Below are positions 49,771 through 59,468 of a DNA stretch of 64,000 bases, piece by piece. The DNA lies in contig OOIN01000036.1 of NCBI GenBank assembly GCA_900323505.1, positions 310,001 through 374,000 of the forward strand, read 5' to 3'. This DNA comes from Ustilago trichophora (taxonomy: Eukaryota > Basidiomycota > Ustilaginomycetes > Ustilaginales > Ustilaginaceae). The position numbers and the translations under genes were made by a program. A model generated the notes under the pieces. It did not search any database. It had not been told where the DNA came from and saw only the letters and a list, made by a program, of their open reading frames with translations. Positions within the stretch are counted from its first letter, which is position 1. Each line of letters starts with the position of its first letter.

Positions 49771-50684
49771 GGTAGCTGTTCAAGGGTCTATGCTGAGTCG
49801 AGTTGAGTGAGGTGGTGAAGAGGTCGATTGTGCCTAGTGTAGGGGAATTCGGATGGTTATCTATGATCCTGAAATAAGTGTTGCGGGCGATCCGAGCGGG
49901 ATAAGATGGACAGGGTGGGATCTGCGTGAATGCTACTGATGCCGTGCACGGAGCATTGTCGGCAATACCGAAGACAGGGGTTGAATGGTTGCCGTTCCTA
50001 TGCTGTGCTATGCTATGCTATGCTGTGCTGTGCCTGCAGAGAGTGGGTATCGTGTGGGTCAAAGTGGAAACGGAAGGGCCTTTGATGGATATGAGAGTGT
50101 GACCACGATGTGATCTTTCTTTTGTTGGTACTGTATGCTGAGAAGGTGCAGTGAAGACGTGGAGAAGAGAGCTTTTTGAATCCTCTTGAAACCTTCACAA
50201 TCCAGGGTCCGTGTGTTCCCCAAGGTTTGCTCTTTGCACACACGCTGTTCCTCCTCGCTTCTTGGCAGCGTCATCACAAAAAGAAAAAAGAGGAATAAAA
50301 AAGAAAAAGAAAATTAAACTCGCAAAATAAATTTCGCAGTCAGCATAGCGCACTTCACTCTCCGCTCTCGGTATTTCCGTTGTTTCAGAAAGAGACTGAG
50401 CTGCAAGCGTTGTCTCTTTGCTGTTGGATGGCACCGCGTCTCGCGGCGGATCCGAGTTGCACCCAAAGCTTCTCAATCAGGGTCTCGAGCCATCTTTACT
50501 CTTCCTCTTTCTCTCCATCATAGCATAAGCTGAGTCGACCCAGCATCTTCACAGCATCGGGACATATCCGCATACTCGACACTATTATCGTCACTGCCAC
50601 ACTTGCATCCTCCGACAACCGCTGGACTCCGCTGCCGCACCTCAAAAGTAGAGCTGACATCGGCTTTGCGCCTGCCGCTTCACC
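49771..50684. promoter_or_regulatory. divergent promoter region, VHC1-like / ARP8
   Basis: About 910 bases. It holds a pentamer repeat of TGCTA/TGCTG units (about 49999-50033) and A-rich sequence near 50278-50330. No gene or RNA was recognised. Confidence 0.5.
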
Positions 50685-53417
50685 ATGCCGCCCAAGAAGG
50701 TGTCGCTGCCGCCAAACCCACCACCGGACCCTTCTCAGAACATCCCGCTCCAGTATACCACCTTCTTCTCCGTCGCGCCTCTCAACGCCAAAAACGTCTC
50801 TTCCTCCTACCTCAAGATAGAACAGCAGACATGGATCTCTCGTTCACAGGCTTCCGTCCAGGCTCTGCCACAGACCAAGAAGAGAAGGCTCGATGCAATC
50901 AGGGACGGTGGAGATGCTGCCGATGCCAGTATGAACATCGACGAGGACGACGACCTTGAAGCAGAAGATGGCGAGAAGGAGGCAGCAGAGAACACGCCAG
51001 CCCATCGTACCATCGTCATCCACCCAGGATCCGAGAATTTGCGGCTGGGCCGAGCCACCGATCTTTTTCCCATCTCGCTTCCAAACGTCATTGCTCGCCG
51101 AGCCAAGAAGGCTGCTCCGCCTGCTCGCAAGACGGCAGTGGCTGAGGAAGAGAAAGCTGAATCTGCCAACGGCGTCAACGGCGAAGCCGCGACAGAAAAA
51201 GCACCGAACGGCGAAGACATGGATGTGGAAATGGCGGACAAGCCCGAAGCTGAAGCTGATGCGTCTGAAGAAGATGCCGAGGCAGAAGGAGATGCAGCCA
51301 AGTCACTCCGCAAGAATCCACGAAGGTCAGCCGCCAACGCTTCCACTTCAGAGAACCCATCTTCCACAAGCACTTCAGCCACAGCCGAGGAAGCTACTTC
51401 CAAGCCCAAAGCGCCCCTCAGCGAAGGCATCGAGACCATCCGCAACGACCTTCGTGCCATCATGCGTCAAGAAAAACTTCGATCCGTTGGCAACGCCAAG
51501 AACCTCGCTGCCAACTACAACGACAGCTCTCAACCAGAAGATGTGCCCGAGCACAACGATCTCTTTGGTCTCGAGTGGGTCGACGAGGATGCCAACGGTG
51601 GCAACGATGTTCTTGTAGGCGAACAGGCGCTTCGACTTGCCTGCTTCTCGCAACCCAAGACTGCCGAACCTAAACAGCAGCAGAGACGACAACAGCAACA
51701 GCAGCTCTCCTCGGTCAAGCAGCTCTCTCCGCCAGACGAAGCTCGACCATGGACGCTCTTCCGTCCCTTTAAGCGCGGTACCTTCGACCTTTCCAGCTAC
51801 GAAGAGCATTACGGAGCCTCTGCTGCCGTACAAGCCTTGCTCGGGGATGTGCGAAGCATCTTGGAGCACGCCATCACCTCGCCACCCGAGGATACCGACG
51901 AGAGGCAAGAAACCGGCAAAGTCGCACCCATCGGTCTCGGCATCCCTCGCGAAGAGTTCGGCAGCTACACAGTCATCCTCATCATCCCTGACCTCTTCTG
52001 TCGATCCGACATCAAAGCCTTGACCGAGCTCTTTTTGGTCGACATGGGTTTCGCTCAAGCGTGCGTACAGCAAGAAAGCGTATGTGCCACTTTTGGTGCC
52101 GGTCTCTCCTCTGGCTGTGTGGTGGATTTGGGAGCCGAGAAGATTTCCATCTCGTGTGTCGAAGAAGGTCTTATTCTCCCCGAAACGCGCATCCAGCTCT
52201 CGTACGGTGGTACGCATCTGACCCACTTCCTTGCCGAGCTCTTCCTCCGTGCCAAGTTTCCCTACCGCGAGCTGGACTACAACGCTAGCATCGCAGACAA
52301 GATGCTCATCGACGAACTCAAGCGCAAACTCATCACGCTCAATCCTGCCGATGTAGGGCTCAACATCCACGATTTCTACCTCAGATTGCCGTCGAGGCCG
52401 ACGACAAAGTACCTCTTCAGGACGTACGACGAGCTGATCATGGGACCGATGAGTCTCTTCGATCCCAGCGTTTTTGACTTGGACAGTCAAAAGATGCTCA
52501 AGGGCAAGAGTAGGGCGGGGTATAAGGAGGAGGATGGTGGGGATGAAGGTGTGGCGGAAGATTCACCCGAGTTGAGCATGTTGCGAGGGTTGGATGTGCC
52601 AGTGACAGCGGCGATGACTGGATGTGTCAAGCATTTGTTGCCTCCTCCGCCCGTGCCTGTTGCGCAACCGGCAGCAGCGGCGGCGGCCACGGCGGCGGGT
52701 GCTACCTCAGCACCGGATACAGGGTTTGCTGCAGCTGGAAGCGAAGTGGGAACTCCTGCGCCACCAGCAGCTGATGCCAAGACCAAAACCGATGCTGGAG
52801 ATAGCGCAATGCCTTCTCGCGCCGCATCTCCTTCCGCAAGTGGTGCCAACAAACCCGATACAAACGCGGACGGTAGCATGCTCCCTTCAGCAGATGCCTC
52901 CGCTCGTCCCTCGCCCGCACCTGCACCCGCCAACATCACCAATATCGCCGACCCCTCCGCCCTTCCCGAGTCCTCTCAGCCCCCCTCTCCCCCAACCCCC
53001 ACAATCGACATCCACTCCGAGTCCTCCAAAACCCCTCTCGACCACGCCATCTTCCACTCCCTCCTCACCTCGATTGGTCAAGTTGGTCCCGCAGGTGACG
53101 AGCGTTTACGCAAAATGTCCAACAATATCCTCTGCGTAGGTGGCACAGCCCGCATCCCTGGCCTATCAGCCGCGCTCGAGGCGAGACTCACCGCCATGTT
53201 GGGAAACCATTTCAGCCTGACCACCGGAGATGCGGGCAACGCTCCTAAAGTGACGGTCATCCCACCACCAAGGGATATGGACCCGCAGGTAATGGCGTGG
53301 AAGGGAATGAGCGTTTTCGCGAGACTAGAGGCTGCTAGTCAGGAGTTGTGCCTGAGGAGAGAAGATTGGATGTTGTTCGGATGGAGAGCGTTGCGTGAGA
53401 AGACACTTTTCTTGTAA
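50685..53417 (+). CDS. ARP8: actin-related protein 8 (INO80 complex)
   Basis: 910 aa, one exon. The N-terminal part has YTTFFSVAPLNAKNVSSSYLK. The actin fold starts with RTIVIHPGSENLRLGRATDLFPISLPNVIARR, the Arp8 version of the first nucleotide-binding strand pair, followed by a long acidic insertion typical of Arp8. Later blocks are conserved: YTVILIIPDLFCRSDIKALTELFLVDMGFAQACVQQESVCATFGAGLSSGCVVDLGAEKISISCVEEG in order, and near the end ILCVGGTARIPGLSAALEARL and MAWKGMSVFARLEAASQELCLRREDW. A second Ala/Pro-rich insertion lies around residues 660-780. With Arp4 and actin it forms the INO80 module that reads linker DNA in the nucleus. Confidence 0.95.
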   Translation: MPPKKVSLPPNPPPDPSQNIPLQYTTFFSVAPLNAKNVSSSYLKIEQQTWISRSQASVQALPQTKKRRLDAIRDGGDAADASMNIDEDDDLEAEDGEKEAAENTPAHRTIVIHPGSENLRLGRATDLFPISLPNVIARRAKKAAPPARKTAVAEEEKAESANGVNGEAATEKAPNGEDMDVEMADKPEAEADASEEDAEAEGDAAKSLRKNPRRSAANASTSENPSSTSTSATAEEATSKPKAPLSEGIETIRNDLRAIMRQEKLRSVGNAKNLAANYNDSSQPEDVPEHNDLFGLEWVDEDANGGNDVLVGEQALRLACFSQPKTAEPKQQQRRQQQQQLSSVKQLSPPDEARPWTLFRPFKRGTFDLSSYEEHYGASAAVQALLGDVRSILEHAITSPPEDTDERQETGKVAPIGLGIPREEFGSYTVILIIPDLFCRSDIKALTELFLVDMGFAQACVQQESVCATFGAGLSSGCVVDLGAEKISISCVEEGLILPETRIQLSYGGTHLTHFLAELFLRAKFPYRELDYNASIADKMLIDELKRKLITLNPADVGLNIHDFYLRLPSRPTTKYLFRTYDELIMGPMSLFDPSVFDLDSQKMLKGKSRAGYKEEDGGDEGVAEDSPELSMLRGLDVPVTAAMTGCVKHLLPPPPVPVAQPAAAAAATAAGATSAPDTGFAAAGSEVGTPAPPAADAKTKTDAGDSAMPSRAASPSASGANKPDTNADGSMLPSADASARPSPAPAPANITNIADPSALPESSQPPSPPTPTIDIHSESSKTPLDHAIFHSLLTSIGQVGPAGDERLRKMSNNILCVGGTARIPGLSAALEARLTAMLGNHFSLTTGDAGNAPKVTVIPPPRDMDPQVMAWKGMSVFARLEAASQELCLRREDWMLFGWRALREKTLFL

Positions 53418-53809
53418 GAGCGCCCCATGAGCCAGCCAGAGGTGATACTTGTCGGGCATGGGTGTAATTCTATTGTTTGTTGCGCGACATGGAGTCTGAG
53501 ATACTCTTGTGATGAGATGTTAGTCTATGCTGAGAGCTGAGGATTGTCGTCAGTGCTTGTTACAATGTGTCCACGCTGTCAAGAAGGGTCGAAGACTGGT
53601 GGTGGTGTTGGAAATTGACCGAGGTCTGAGAAAGGTACAGAGCAGCGCACGGGCACTCTTTTTTTTTATTTTATTTTTTTTTTTTTTTTGCAGATTCCAA
53701 CCTGCACCCTGACTTACTTCCTCTCCACCTTCGCACACCTTGTCGTCATTCACCAAGAATATCACCAGTATATACCTCGTAGGTTGTCATCCTTTGACAC
53801 GCAGCCAAG
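53418..53809. other. ARP8 3' flank and TRAPPC12 upstream region with T-rich tract
   Basis: About 390 bases. A T-rich tract at 53658-53689 ends in TTTTTGCAG, which looks like a splice acceptor; a 5' UTR intron using GTACAG near 53635 is possible but not proven. Confidence 0.45.
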
Positions 53810-55333
53810 ATGGATAACAGCAATCCGTATCAATTGTCTCCGAGCATCTCTCAAAGCGGCAGTGTCACATTTGACCCCAACGCCGTTATTCCAGCATTTG
53901 CACGCACTCCATCGCATCACCTCCCAACTGTTCCTCCGACCGAACCATCTACCAGCACCACCACCAACATGACCACTGACGCCTCTCGACCGCGTCTAAG
54001 CATTCCCTCCTTGGGCGATGCCTCGTTGATGGGCGAGCTGCCCACCACAGACCCACTATCCATACTTGTCCAAAAGCATCTACCTCCGCACCTTCGACCC
54101 GTGCGCGACCTCACAGGTGCCTGGCACGCCCCTTCCTCCCTCGTCGACCCTATCCATTCTGCCCCCACCAACGAGATCCCGGACCCATTCACCACCCCCT
54201 ACAATAGCCAGCAACCTCCACAGCAAGCAATCACACCCGATACCGTCCGTCAAGCAGCCTCGACCAACGCCTGGCGCAAAATCGCCTCGCTAGCCCGATC
54301 CCAGATCGAATCCTACTCCCTGACCGAACAAAATCGTCTCTACTCCTCCCAACAACAGCAGCTTGTCTCACTCCCACAAGACGCAAATGAACCAGGGATG
54401 GATGTGGAGGAAGTCTTGCAGTGGTGGAGTGTTCGGTTGTACGCACTTGCCAGGTTGAGGTTGTACTCCATGCTCCGGACCGAGTTGGGTGGGTTGTGGC
54501 AGATTTTGGCTTCTACCCGGGTGGATGAAGAGGTGATGTTGGAAGATTCGGAAATGGTTCCGTTCACATTGCGAGTGTTGCGGGCAACAGAGCCAAAGTT
54601 CAGGGGAGATACGAGATCGACCATTGAACAGTATACCGTGTTGATCCACATGTGCAAGGGACATATGAAGAGGCTGAAAGCGCAAGTAGGTAAAGGTGTG
54701 AAGGTGGGGGAGAAGGTGAAGGTGTGGAAAGAGCGAGCTGTGAGGGTGGGATTGATGTTGGCATTCACGCTTGCCGAGGCGAAGGATTACAGTGGGGCTA
54801 TTGAGCTGTTAGAACCTCTGGTGGAGAAGGCTCTTACAAAACAAGGTGACAAGGAGAAAGAGAAGGAGGAGGAGGGAATGGAGGCCAGGGTGCAGCTTGT
54901 AGTCGTAGCTTCTAGAATCTGGATTCAAGCTGGGGATCTTTCTACCGCCCGTACCCTTCTCGACCGTATCTCTTCGCTCCTCACCACCCCTTCGCCACAC
55001 ATCGCACACTCTCAAACCCTCCTCTCAGCCATAGAAGGCGATTTCTCTCCCAATCCCAACCCCAATCCAAGCATTGCAGAACAACTCAACATCGCCATTC
55101 AAACCTTCTACACAGCCCATCTAGACGATTCGATCCTCAAGCTCGAAAGCGTCCTCAACGATACCCCAGCCCAAATCGCAGCAGCAGATGCCGTCCTCTT
55201 CAACATCGCCACCCTCTACGAACTAGCTGCCGGAGGAGAGAGAGAAGTTGTAGAACGTAAAAGAGGATTGTTGGAAAAAACCGCCAAATGGACCGGAGAA
55301 CCGGGTGCTTCCGGAAGCTGGTTCAAGCTGTAA
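53810..55333 (+). CDS. TRAPPC12: TRAPP complex subunit 12 (TRAPPC12-like TPR protein)
   Basis: 507 aa, one exon. The first 150 residues are Pro/Ser/Thr-rich. The conserved part starts with NAWRKIASLARSQIE, then VLQWWSVRLYALARLRLYSMLRTELGGLWQIL, which matches the TRAPPC12 'W..R...L..Lrlf..a..El' block, and PFTLRVLRATEPKFRG. Helical TPR-like repeats follow (GLMLAFTLAEAKDYSGAIELLEPLVEK; VVVASRIWIQAGDLSTARTLLDRI; DDSILKLESVLNDTPAQIAAADAVLFNIATLYELA). TRAPPC12 is a TRAPPIII subunit in Golgi and autophagy traffic. The TPR character is clear; family membership rests on the middle blocks. Confidence 0.8.
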   Translation: MDNSNPYQLSPSISQSGSVTFDPNAVIPAFARTPSHHLPTVPPTEPSTSTTTNMTTDASRPRLSIPSLGDASLMGELPTTDPLSILVQKHLPPHLRPVRDLTGAWHAPSSLVDPIHSAPTNEIPDPFTTPYNSQQPPQQAITPDTVRQAASTNAWRKIASLARSQIESYSLTEQNRLYSSQQQQLVSLPQDANEPGMDVEEVLQWWSVRLYALARLRLYSMLRTELGGLWQILASTRVDEEVMLEDSEMVPFTLRVLRATEPKFRGDTRSTIEQYTVLIHMCKGHMKRLKAQVGKGVKVGEKVKVWKERAVRVGLMLAFTLAEAKDYSGAIELLEPLVEKALTKQGDKEKEKEEEGMEARVQLVVVASRIWIQAGDLSTARTLLDRISSLLTTPSPHIAHSQTLLSAIEGDFSPNPNPNPSIAEQLNIAIQTFYTAHLDDSILKLESVLNDTPAQIAAADAVLFNIATLYELAAGGEREVVERKRGLLEKTAKWTGEPGASGSWFKL

Positions 55334-55476
55334 TACCCTATTTGAATCGATCAAGTTGCTCAACATTGGTCATGCGATTGTGTGTGTGTGCAGGATGTCA
55401 TGTTGCAGAGTGAAAGGGTGATGATGAGGTATAAGTACAAATATCAAGTGCGTGTGGGAAACAGTTGAAACAGGAC

Positions 55477-56274
55477 TCAATCGAGTTTTTCCACTGTCGA
55501 CGGAAGCAAAGCAAAAACAGAAAGTCAGCCACTTCTTGCCAGCAATCGGAGCATCTCTCCGGACACAAGGTGGCAGATAAAGGAAGGAGGAGGATAACTT
55601 ACACTGATCTAATCGCGCCAAAACCACATGCTTGCTAGTCTCCTCGATCTCTCCTGCCAAAAACACTTCGTCGAGAATGGCGTATACCTTGTAAAAGTTG
55701 AAAACTAGGTCCAGCTCGCAGACGTTGCCGAAGAATGCATCTGTGTCCATCACCAGCAGATGTTCCCAGATTGAATTGGAGCGTAGAGAGAGAGGTTGGT
55801 CAGTTCGCATGTTTCCGCTGCTCCTAAGGATTGTTCCGCTGGGAACGAGAAAGCATAACGCACCTAGCACCTCCACAAACAGGTGTATCGCCTCCAGATA
55901 GGCCAATTCGTTGTCGTTTGCATCTACGCATACGCAGAAGAACAAGCCTGCGTATCTTCGGTAGACTAGCTTGTAGTTTCGGAACTGTCGTCGTTCGCCC
56001 CAACCGTAGAAGTCATTCTGTCAGTATACGCTTCTCAATCTACAAGAGGGAGATATAAGGAGGGGGCGCATAGAGGTAGAAGAGGGGCCTGCGGGAAGAA
56101 GGGAGGGGATACACTCACCTCGACAAAGTTGCTCTGATACTTTTGGTCCCTGGGTGCAATGAGGCGATGAACCTCTCCACGGAGTCGAATCTTTTCGTCA
56201 TCATCGTAGGGAACGTAGAATTTGGATAGCCTTGTTTTGCCTTGACGATTCTGGACCAGGATGAAGCGGATCAT
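55477..56274 (-). CDS. APS2: AP-2 complex sigma subunit
   Basis: Four exons on the minus strand: 56119-56274, 55864-55984, 55603-55740 and 55477-55493, giving 143 aa, one more than the human protein. Introns are 134, 123 and 109 nt. Exon 1 reads [20 protein letters not shown] ... YQSNFVE; exon 2 starts [21 protein letters not shown] and runs to LFVEVL; exon 3 has the [27 protein letters not shown] block; the 17-nt last exon completes QLEKLD. This is an almost full-length match to AP-2 sigma, which binds dileucine cargo in clathrin coats at the plasma membrane. A second in-frame acceptor 33 nt upstream of exon 2 (exon end 56017) would insert 11 residues. Confidence 0.95.
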
Positions 56275-56917
56275 CGTTCCTACGTGGAGCCCTTGACAGC
56301 ACTTGTCGATGTTAGATGATTGGGTGGAGTGCCAGATCGTATTGGTGTAGTGACTGCTTGCTTGTCGTACGCTTATGAAAGGTATGCGGTGGTTGTATGC
56401 TGCTTTTGCGTAATGATAGAGCAGTGTAATGAGAGTGTAGGTGACCCCAGAAGAAGTGGAAGATAGTTGTGAGCGAGTCGACAAAGGGGTGGTGGTAAGT
56501 GTGAAGCTGCAAGTAGGACCCTTGTTTCGTGTGGAGTTGCGAGAAATGTCCGTGCATGAACAACTCTGTGTGAGTCGGCCGGGTTGTTTTTTTCTGGCCC
56601 TTTTGGGAAGAAATGAAAGGCCAGCTCACACAGCACGGAACACGGGATGATGAGGTGGAGCCCAATGCACTCACATTACATTCTCTCTCCCTTCCTCAAG
56701 GCGAGTTACGTTTGAACCCCGCCTGTGCTCTATACAACACTCTCTCCTTCTCGCCCTCCATCATCGTTTCTGCTGCTTCTCTCTTTCACTTTCGATCACG
56801 ATCGCTGATTTCTGGCTCAAAGAGCAACAACGAAAAAGCCTTCACAAGCACCTTCGAACTCAAGCGTTTCATCGAAAGGCATACCCGCACTCTTTACACA
56901 CACAAGCCGCTCCTACG
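56275..56917. promoter_or_regulatory. divergent promoter region, APS2 / SEC72
   Basis: About 640 bases between two divergent starts. CTATACAA near 56731 on the plus strand is a weak TATA candidate for SEC72. No repeat or RNA gene was recognised. Confidence 0.4.
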
Positions 56918-57559
56918 ATGAACGCACCACCTCAACAGCAAGGACCACCTCCACCCACGGCCGAGCAACTCGCCATCACTGATGCCGACTTCCAAGCCGT
57001 ACCTCTAGCTCTCGATCCCTCAACCAACACCCTGCACACACCCGTTCCCGATCTCGACCTGACCGTCCTCAACGCCCTGATCCGTTCCATCTCTGGCCTA
57101 CCCCCCAACGTCGCCTTCCCTCCACCCCCCAATGCCATCGCCCCCCAGCGATCAATGGCAATCAACCAAGCCAAAGAACAAGGCAACGTCGCCTATCGCA
57201 ACAAAGACTGGGCTGAGGCCATCAAGATGTACACGCTCGCCGTAGACGTTGCTGCCTCGCGTCCACTCTGGGAGGCGAACCAAGTGGCGCGTGATGAGTT
57301 GAGCCTCTGCTTGGCAAACCGAAGCGCGGCATTTGCAAGCTGCGAAGACTGGATTGGAGCTCTATGCGATGCCGAGGCGGTGACAAAGTTGAAAAAACCT
57401 TGGGCAAAGGGTCACTACAGAAAAGGAAAAGCGTTGGTGGGATTGGAGAGGTACAAGGAGGCTAGAGATGCTTTTGAGTTGGGATTGCAGTTTGATCCGG
57501 AAAACAAGGATCTGAAACAGGCGCTCAACGAGTTGCCAAGTAACAAGAATCAGCTGTAA
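56918..57559 (+). CDS. SEC72: Sec72-like TPR subunit of the Sec63 post-translational translocation complex
   Basis: 213 aa, one exon. The N-terminus is Pro/Gln-rich, followed by AVPLALDPSTNTLHTPVPD, which resembles the Sec72 N-terminal domain. TPR motifs then start at AINQAKEQGNVAYRNKDWAEAIKMYTLAV, continue with CLANRSAAFASCEDWIGALCDAEAVT and end with WAKGHYRKGKALVGLERYKEARDAFELGLQFDPEN. Sec72 is a cytosolic, peripherally bound subunit of the fungal Sec62/63 complex that interacts with Hsp70 at the ER translocon. Other small TPR co-chaperones are possible, but the N-terminal block and the length (yeast 193 aa) favour Sec72. Confidence 0.82.
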   Translation: MNAPPQQQGPPPPTAEQLAITDADFQAVPLALDPSTNTLHTPVPDLDLTVLNALIRSISGLPPNVAFPPPPNAIAPQRSMAINQAKEQGNVAYRNKDWAEAIKMYTLAVDVAASRPLWEANQVARDELSLCLANRSAAFASCEDWIGALCDAEAVTKLKKPWAKGHYRKGKALVGLERYKEARDAFELGLQFDPENKDLKQALNELPSNKNQL

Positions 57560-58132
57560 GCCCAGCTACAATGCACTCCTGCCTCGACACTCTTCAAGCG
57601 ATATCCTGCCACAAGACATTGCATTTGAAGCTAAAGGGCCTGGCCATCAAGAGGATTCCTGCAAGGGTGAGAGGTCATCCTGTCCATATATTTGTACTTT
57701 TATTCATCCCTTTTCGATCATGCGCAACGTTGAGACTCGTTTTTGTTTAGCATTTGTCTCTCTTTGGTCGATATCTGGCTCAGCCATGGACAAGTGCGCC
57801 AGAGGTTGAAATAGGGGAGAGGTGATTCGGATGATTGTGTTGATCTCGGAAGCTTGCCAAATCATACGCTCCGATGCACTCGGACCTCTTCCGAAAAAAG
57901 AGACGCTTTCGGAATCGGCCCGACGGCTCAGCTTCTTCTCCGGTATCTCCTAATCGTCTCTCTATATCCACTCTCACGGCAGCGCTGTACCATCTATGCA
58001 ACCCATCCAACATAGCAACACGATGCAAAAGGCGGGATCTAATCTTTTCATTCAAAATGGAGTCGCATGTGCGAACAAATGGTAGAAGCAAAAAAAAAGA
58101 TGTGAGAATTCAAGTTCAAGACGTGACCACTT
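57560..58132. other. convergent 3' flanks of SEC72 and the complex I subunit
   Basis: About 570 bases. It should hold both 3' UTRs; short ORFs lack motifs. Nothing else was seen. Confidence 0.55.
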
Positions 58133-58916
58133 TTAGGACGACTCCTGCGAGTTGTTGCCGCCGTGGTATGGGTGGTCTACCAAGTTGAACCAAGGGAGCG
58201 TGCCTGTGATAAAGTGACCGAGGTGGAACCAAAGATTGAGATGCAAAAAGAAATGTAAGCAACGACTCCGAATCGAGCGAATGATTTAGGCCACTGCAAG
58301 TCGTCCTTGAGCCACTGCTTGAGAATATGGTAATGCAAGAGCCAAAGCCTTGGTGTGAGCTCTGTAGAGTGAGATGGGCGAAACTTACTGAATTTCAACT
58401 GGGAGAAGGCGCTGTTCCTGTGAGCGACGCCCTGCATATAGGGGGTGAGGTCGCTCTTGCTAGGGTCGGTACCGGGAGGCTTGATACCGGCATCCAGAGC
58501 AGCCTGGTTGGCCGCCTGCTCAATCTCGTTTTCCTTCCAACCCCAGAAACGGAACGATGTCCTCTGATATGCGAATAGGAATCCACCACAAAGACCCAGG
58601 AATGTCGACAGACGCAGAGCGCTACCGAGACCGCGCTTGGGTCGTGTTGGATCAAACATCTCCATCAGGTAGATGGCCGAGGGGAAAGCTGCCGTAGCTC
58701 CGGCCATGGCGGCATAGTCGGAGCCGCGGAAACTGCGAACGACGCGCGAAAAGTGTGGGTCGGCATCGATGACCGGGTATGGCGTGTCGAGTTGCTTGAT
58801 GGCTACGCAAGGAGAGTCAGAGATTCATTGGAAGATGCGCGTGAGAAAAAGCACAAGTGGTGATTGAGGTAAGTACGATATTCTGCGTGTATAGTGTCGA
58901 TCTGATCCTTCTGCAT
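58133..58916 (-). CDS. NADH:ubiquinone oxidoreductase 21-kDa-type subunit (Neurospora 20.9 kDa)
   Basis: Three exons on the minus strand, restored by hand: 58877-58916, 58389-58802 and 58133-58203, giving 174 aa (Neurospora 189). Exon 1 gives MQKDQIDTIHAEY. Exon 2 has DTPYPVIDADPHFSRVVRSFRGSDY, the family's N-terminal 'TPYPliD.DPHF..ViRy.RpSDY' block, two hydrophobic segments (ATAAFPSAIYLMEMF; STFLGLCGGFLFAYQR) and YMQGVAHRNSAFSQLKF. Exon 3 adds LPWFNLVDHPYHG, the conserved C-terminal motif, which proves the second intron (185 nt). It is an accessory subunit of complex I in the inner mitochondrial membrane. The exon 1 donor (GTACTT) is weak, so the N-terminus is less certain. Confidence 0.87.
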
Positions 58917-59262
58917 GGGTGTTGGACGAAGCAATGCTAGCGCTTCCTAGGATTGGCGGTTGTCGACTGGTGTGTGGAGATTCGTGCTTCGTATAGTTGT
59001 GCTGCTGTGCTGAGAATACTTACGCATCTTGTTATATGGATATGTGCGGGTGAACGACCGGGGAGATAGGTGAGAGTCAGAAGTTGGTGTTGCTCAACAT
59101 CGACGACGACGAGAAATGTCGAAAACGTTTGGGCGAGTGAGCAGTGACCGTCGCCCGCGCTATTTCCAATGCGTTGTCGCACGGAATCCTTCTAACAATT
59201 TACACTTCAAGTCATGCTTAGGTAATCAAGCTGCAATTGACAGTCACTTTTTTGCAGGGAAA

Positions 59263-59346
<84 letters not shown>

Positions 59347-59468
59347 GGAGCAACTCAGCCTCTTTCTTCTCTGTCTGGAAGGATTGTCAAGCCTTGTCCA
59401 ACTTCATCTTTGTATTGTTAATGTTCACCACCTTCACTCGCACAGAAAGATTCACGTGCGGTATAACG
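58917..59468. promoter_or_regulatory. divergent promoter region with A77 tract
   Basis: About 550 bases between the complex I subunit and the AsnRS fusion, both mitochondrial genes. It is dominated by a 77-nt A homopolymer (59268-59344) ending 124 nt before the AsnRS ATG. Confidence 0.55.
59268..59344 (+). repeat. poly(A) tract, 77 nt
   Basis: Uninterrupted run of 77 A, far longer than the other tracts in the window (22 and 30 nt). No mobile-element body is visible in front of it. Confidence 0.9.

Noticed and set aside
51375..52490. 371-codon minus-strand ORF opposite ARP8
   Set aside because: Antisense shadow; the plus strand carries conserved Arp8 blocks throughout.
58362..58388. A 27-nt in-frame 'intron' in the complex I subunit gene (GTAAGT to TCTACAG)
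   Set aside because: Too short for a spliceosomal intron and it does not yield the conserved C-terminus; the 185-nt intron to 58204 does.
59100..59344. A77 tract as the tail of a retroelement copy
   Set aside because: No ORF, reverse-transcriptase motif or target-site duplication is visible beside it.
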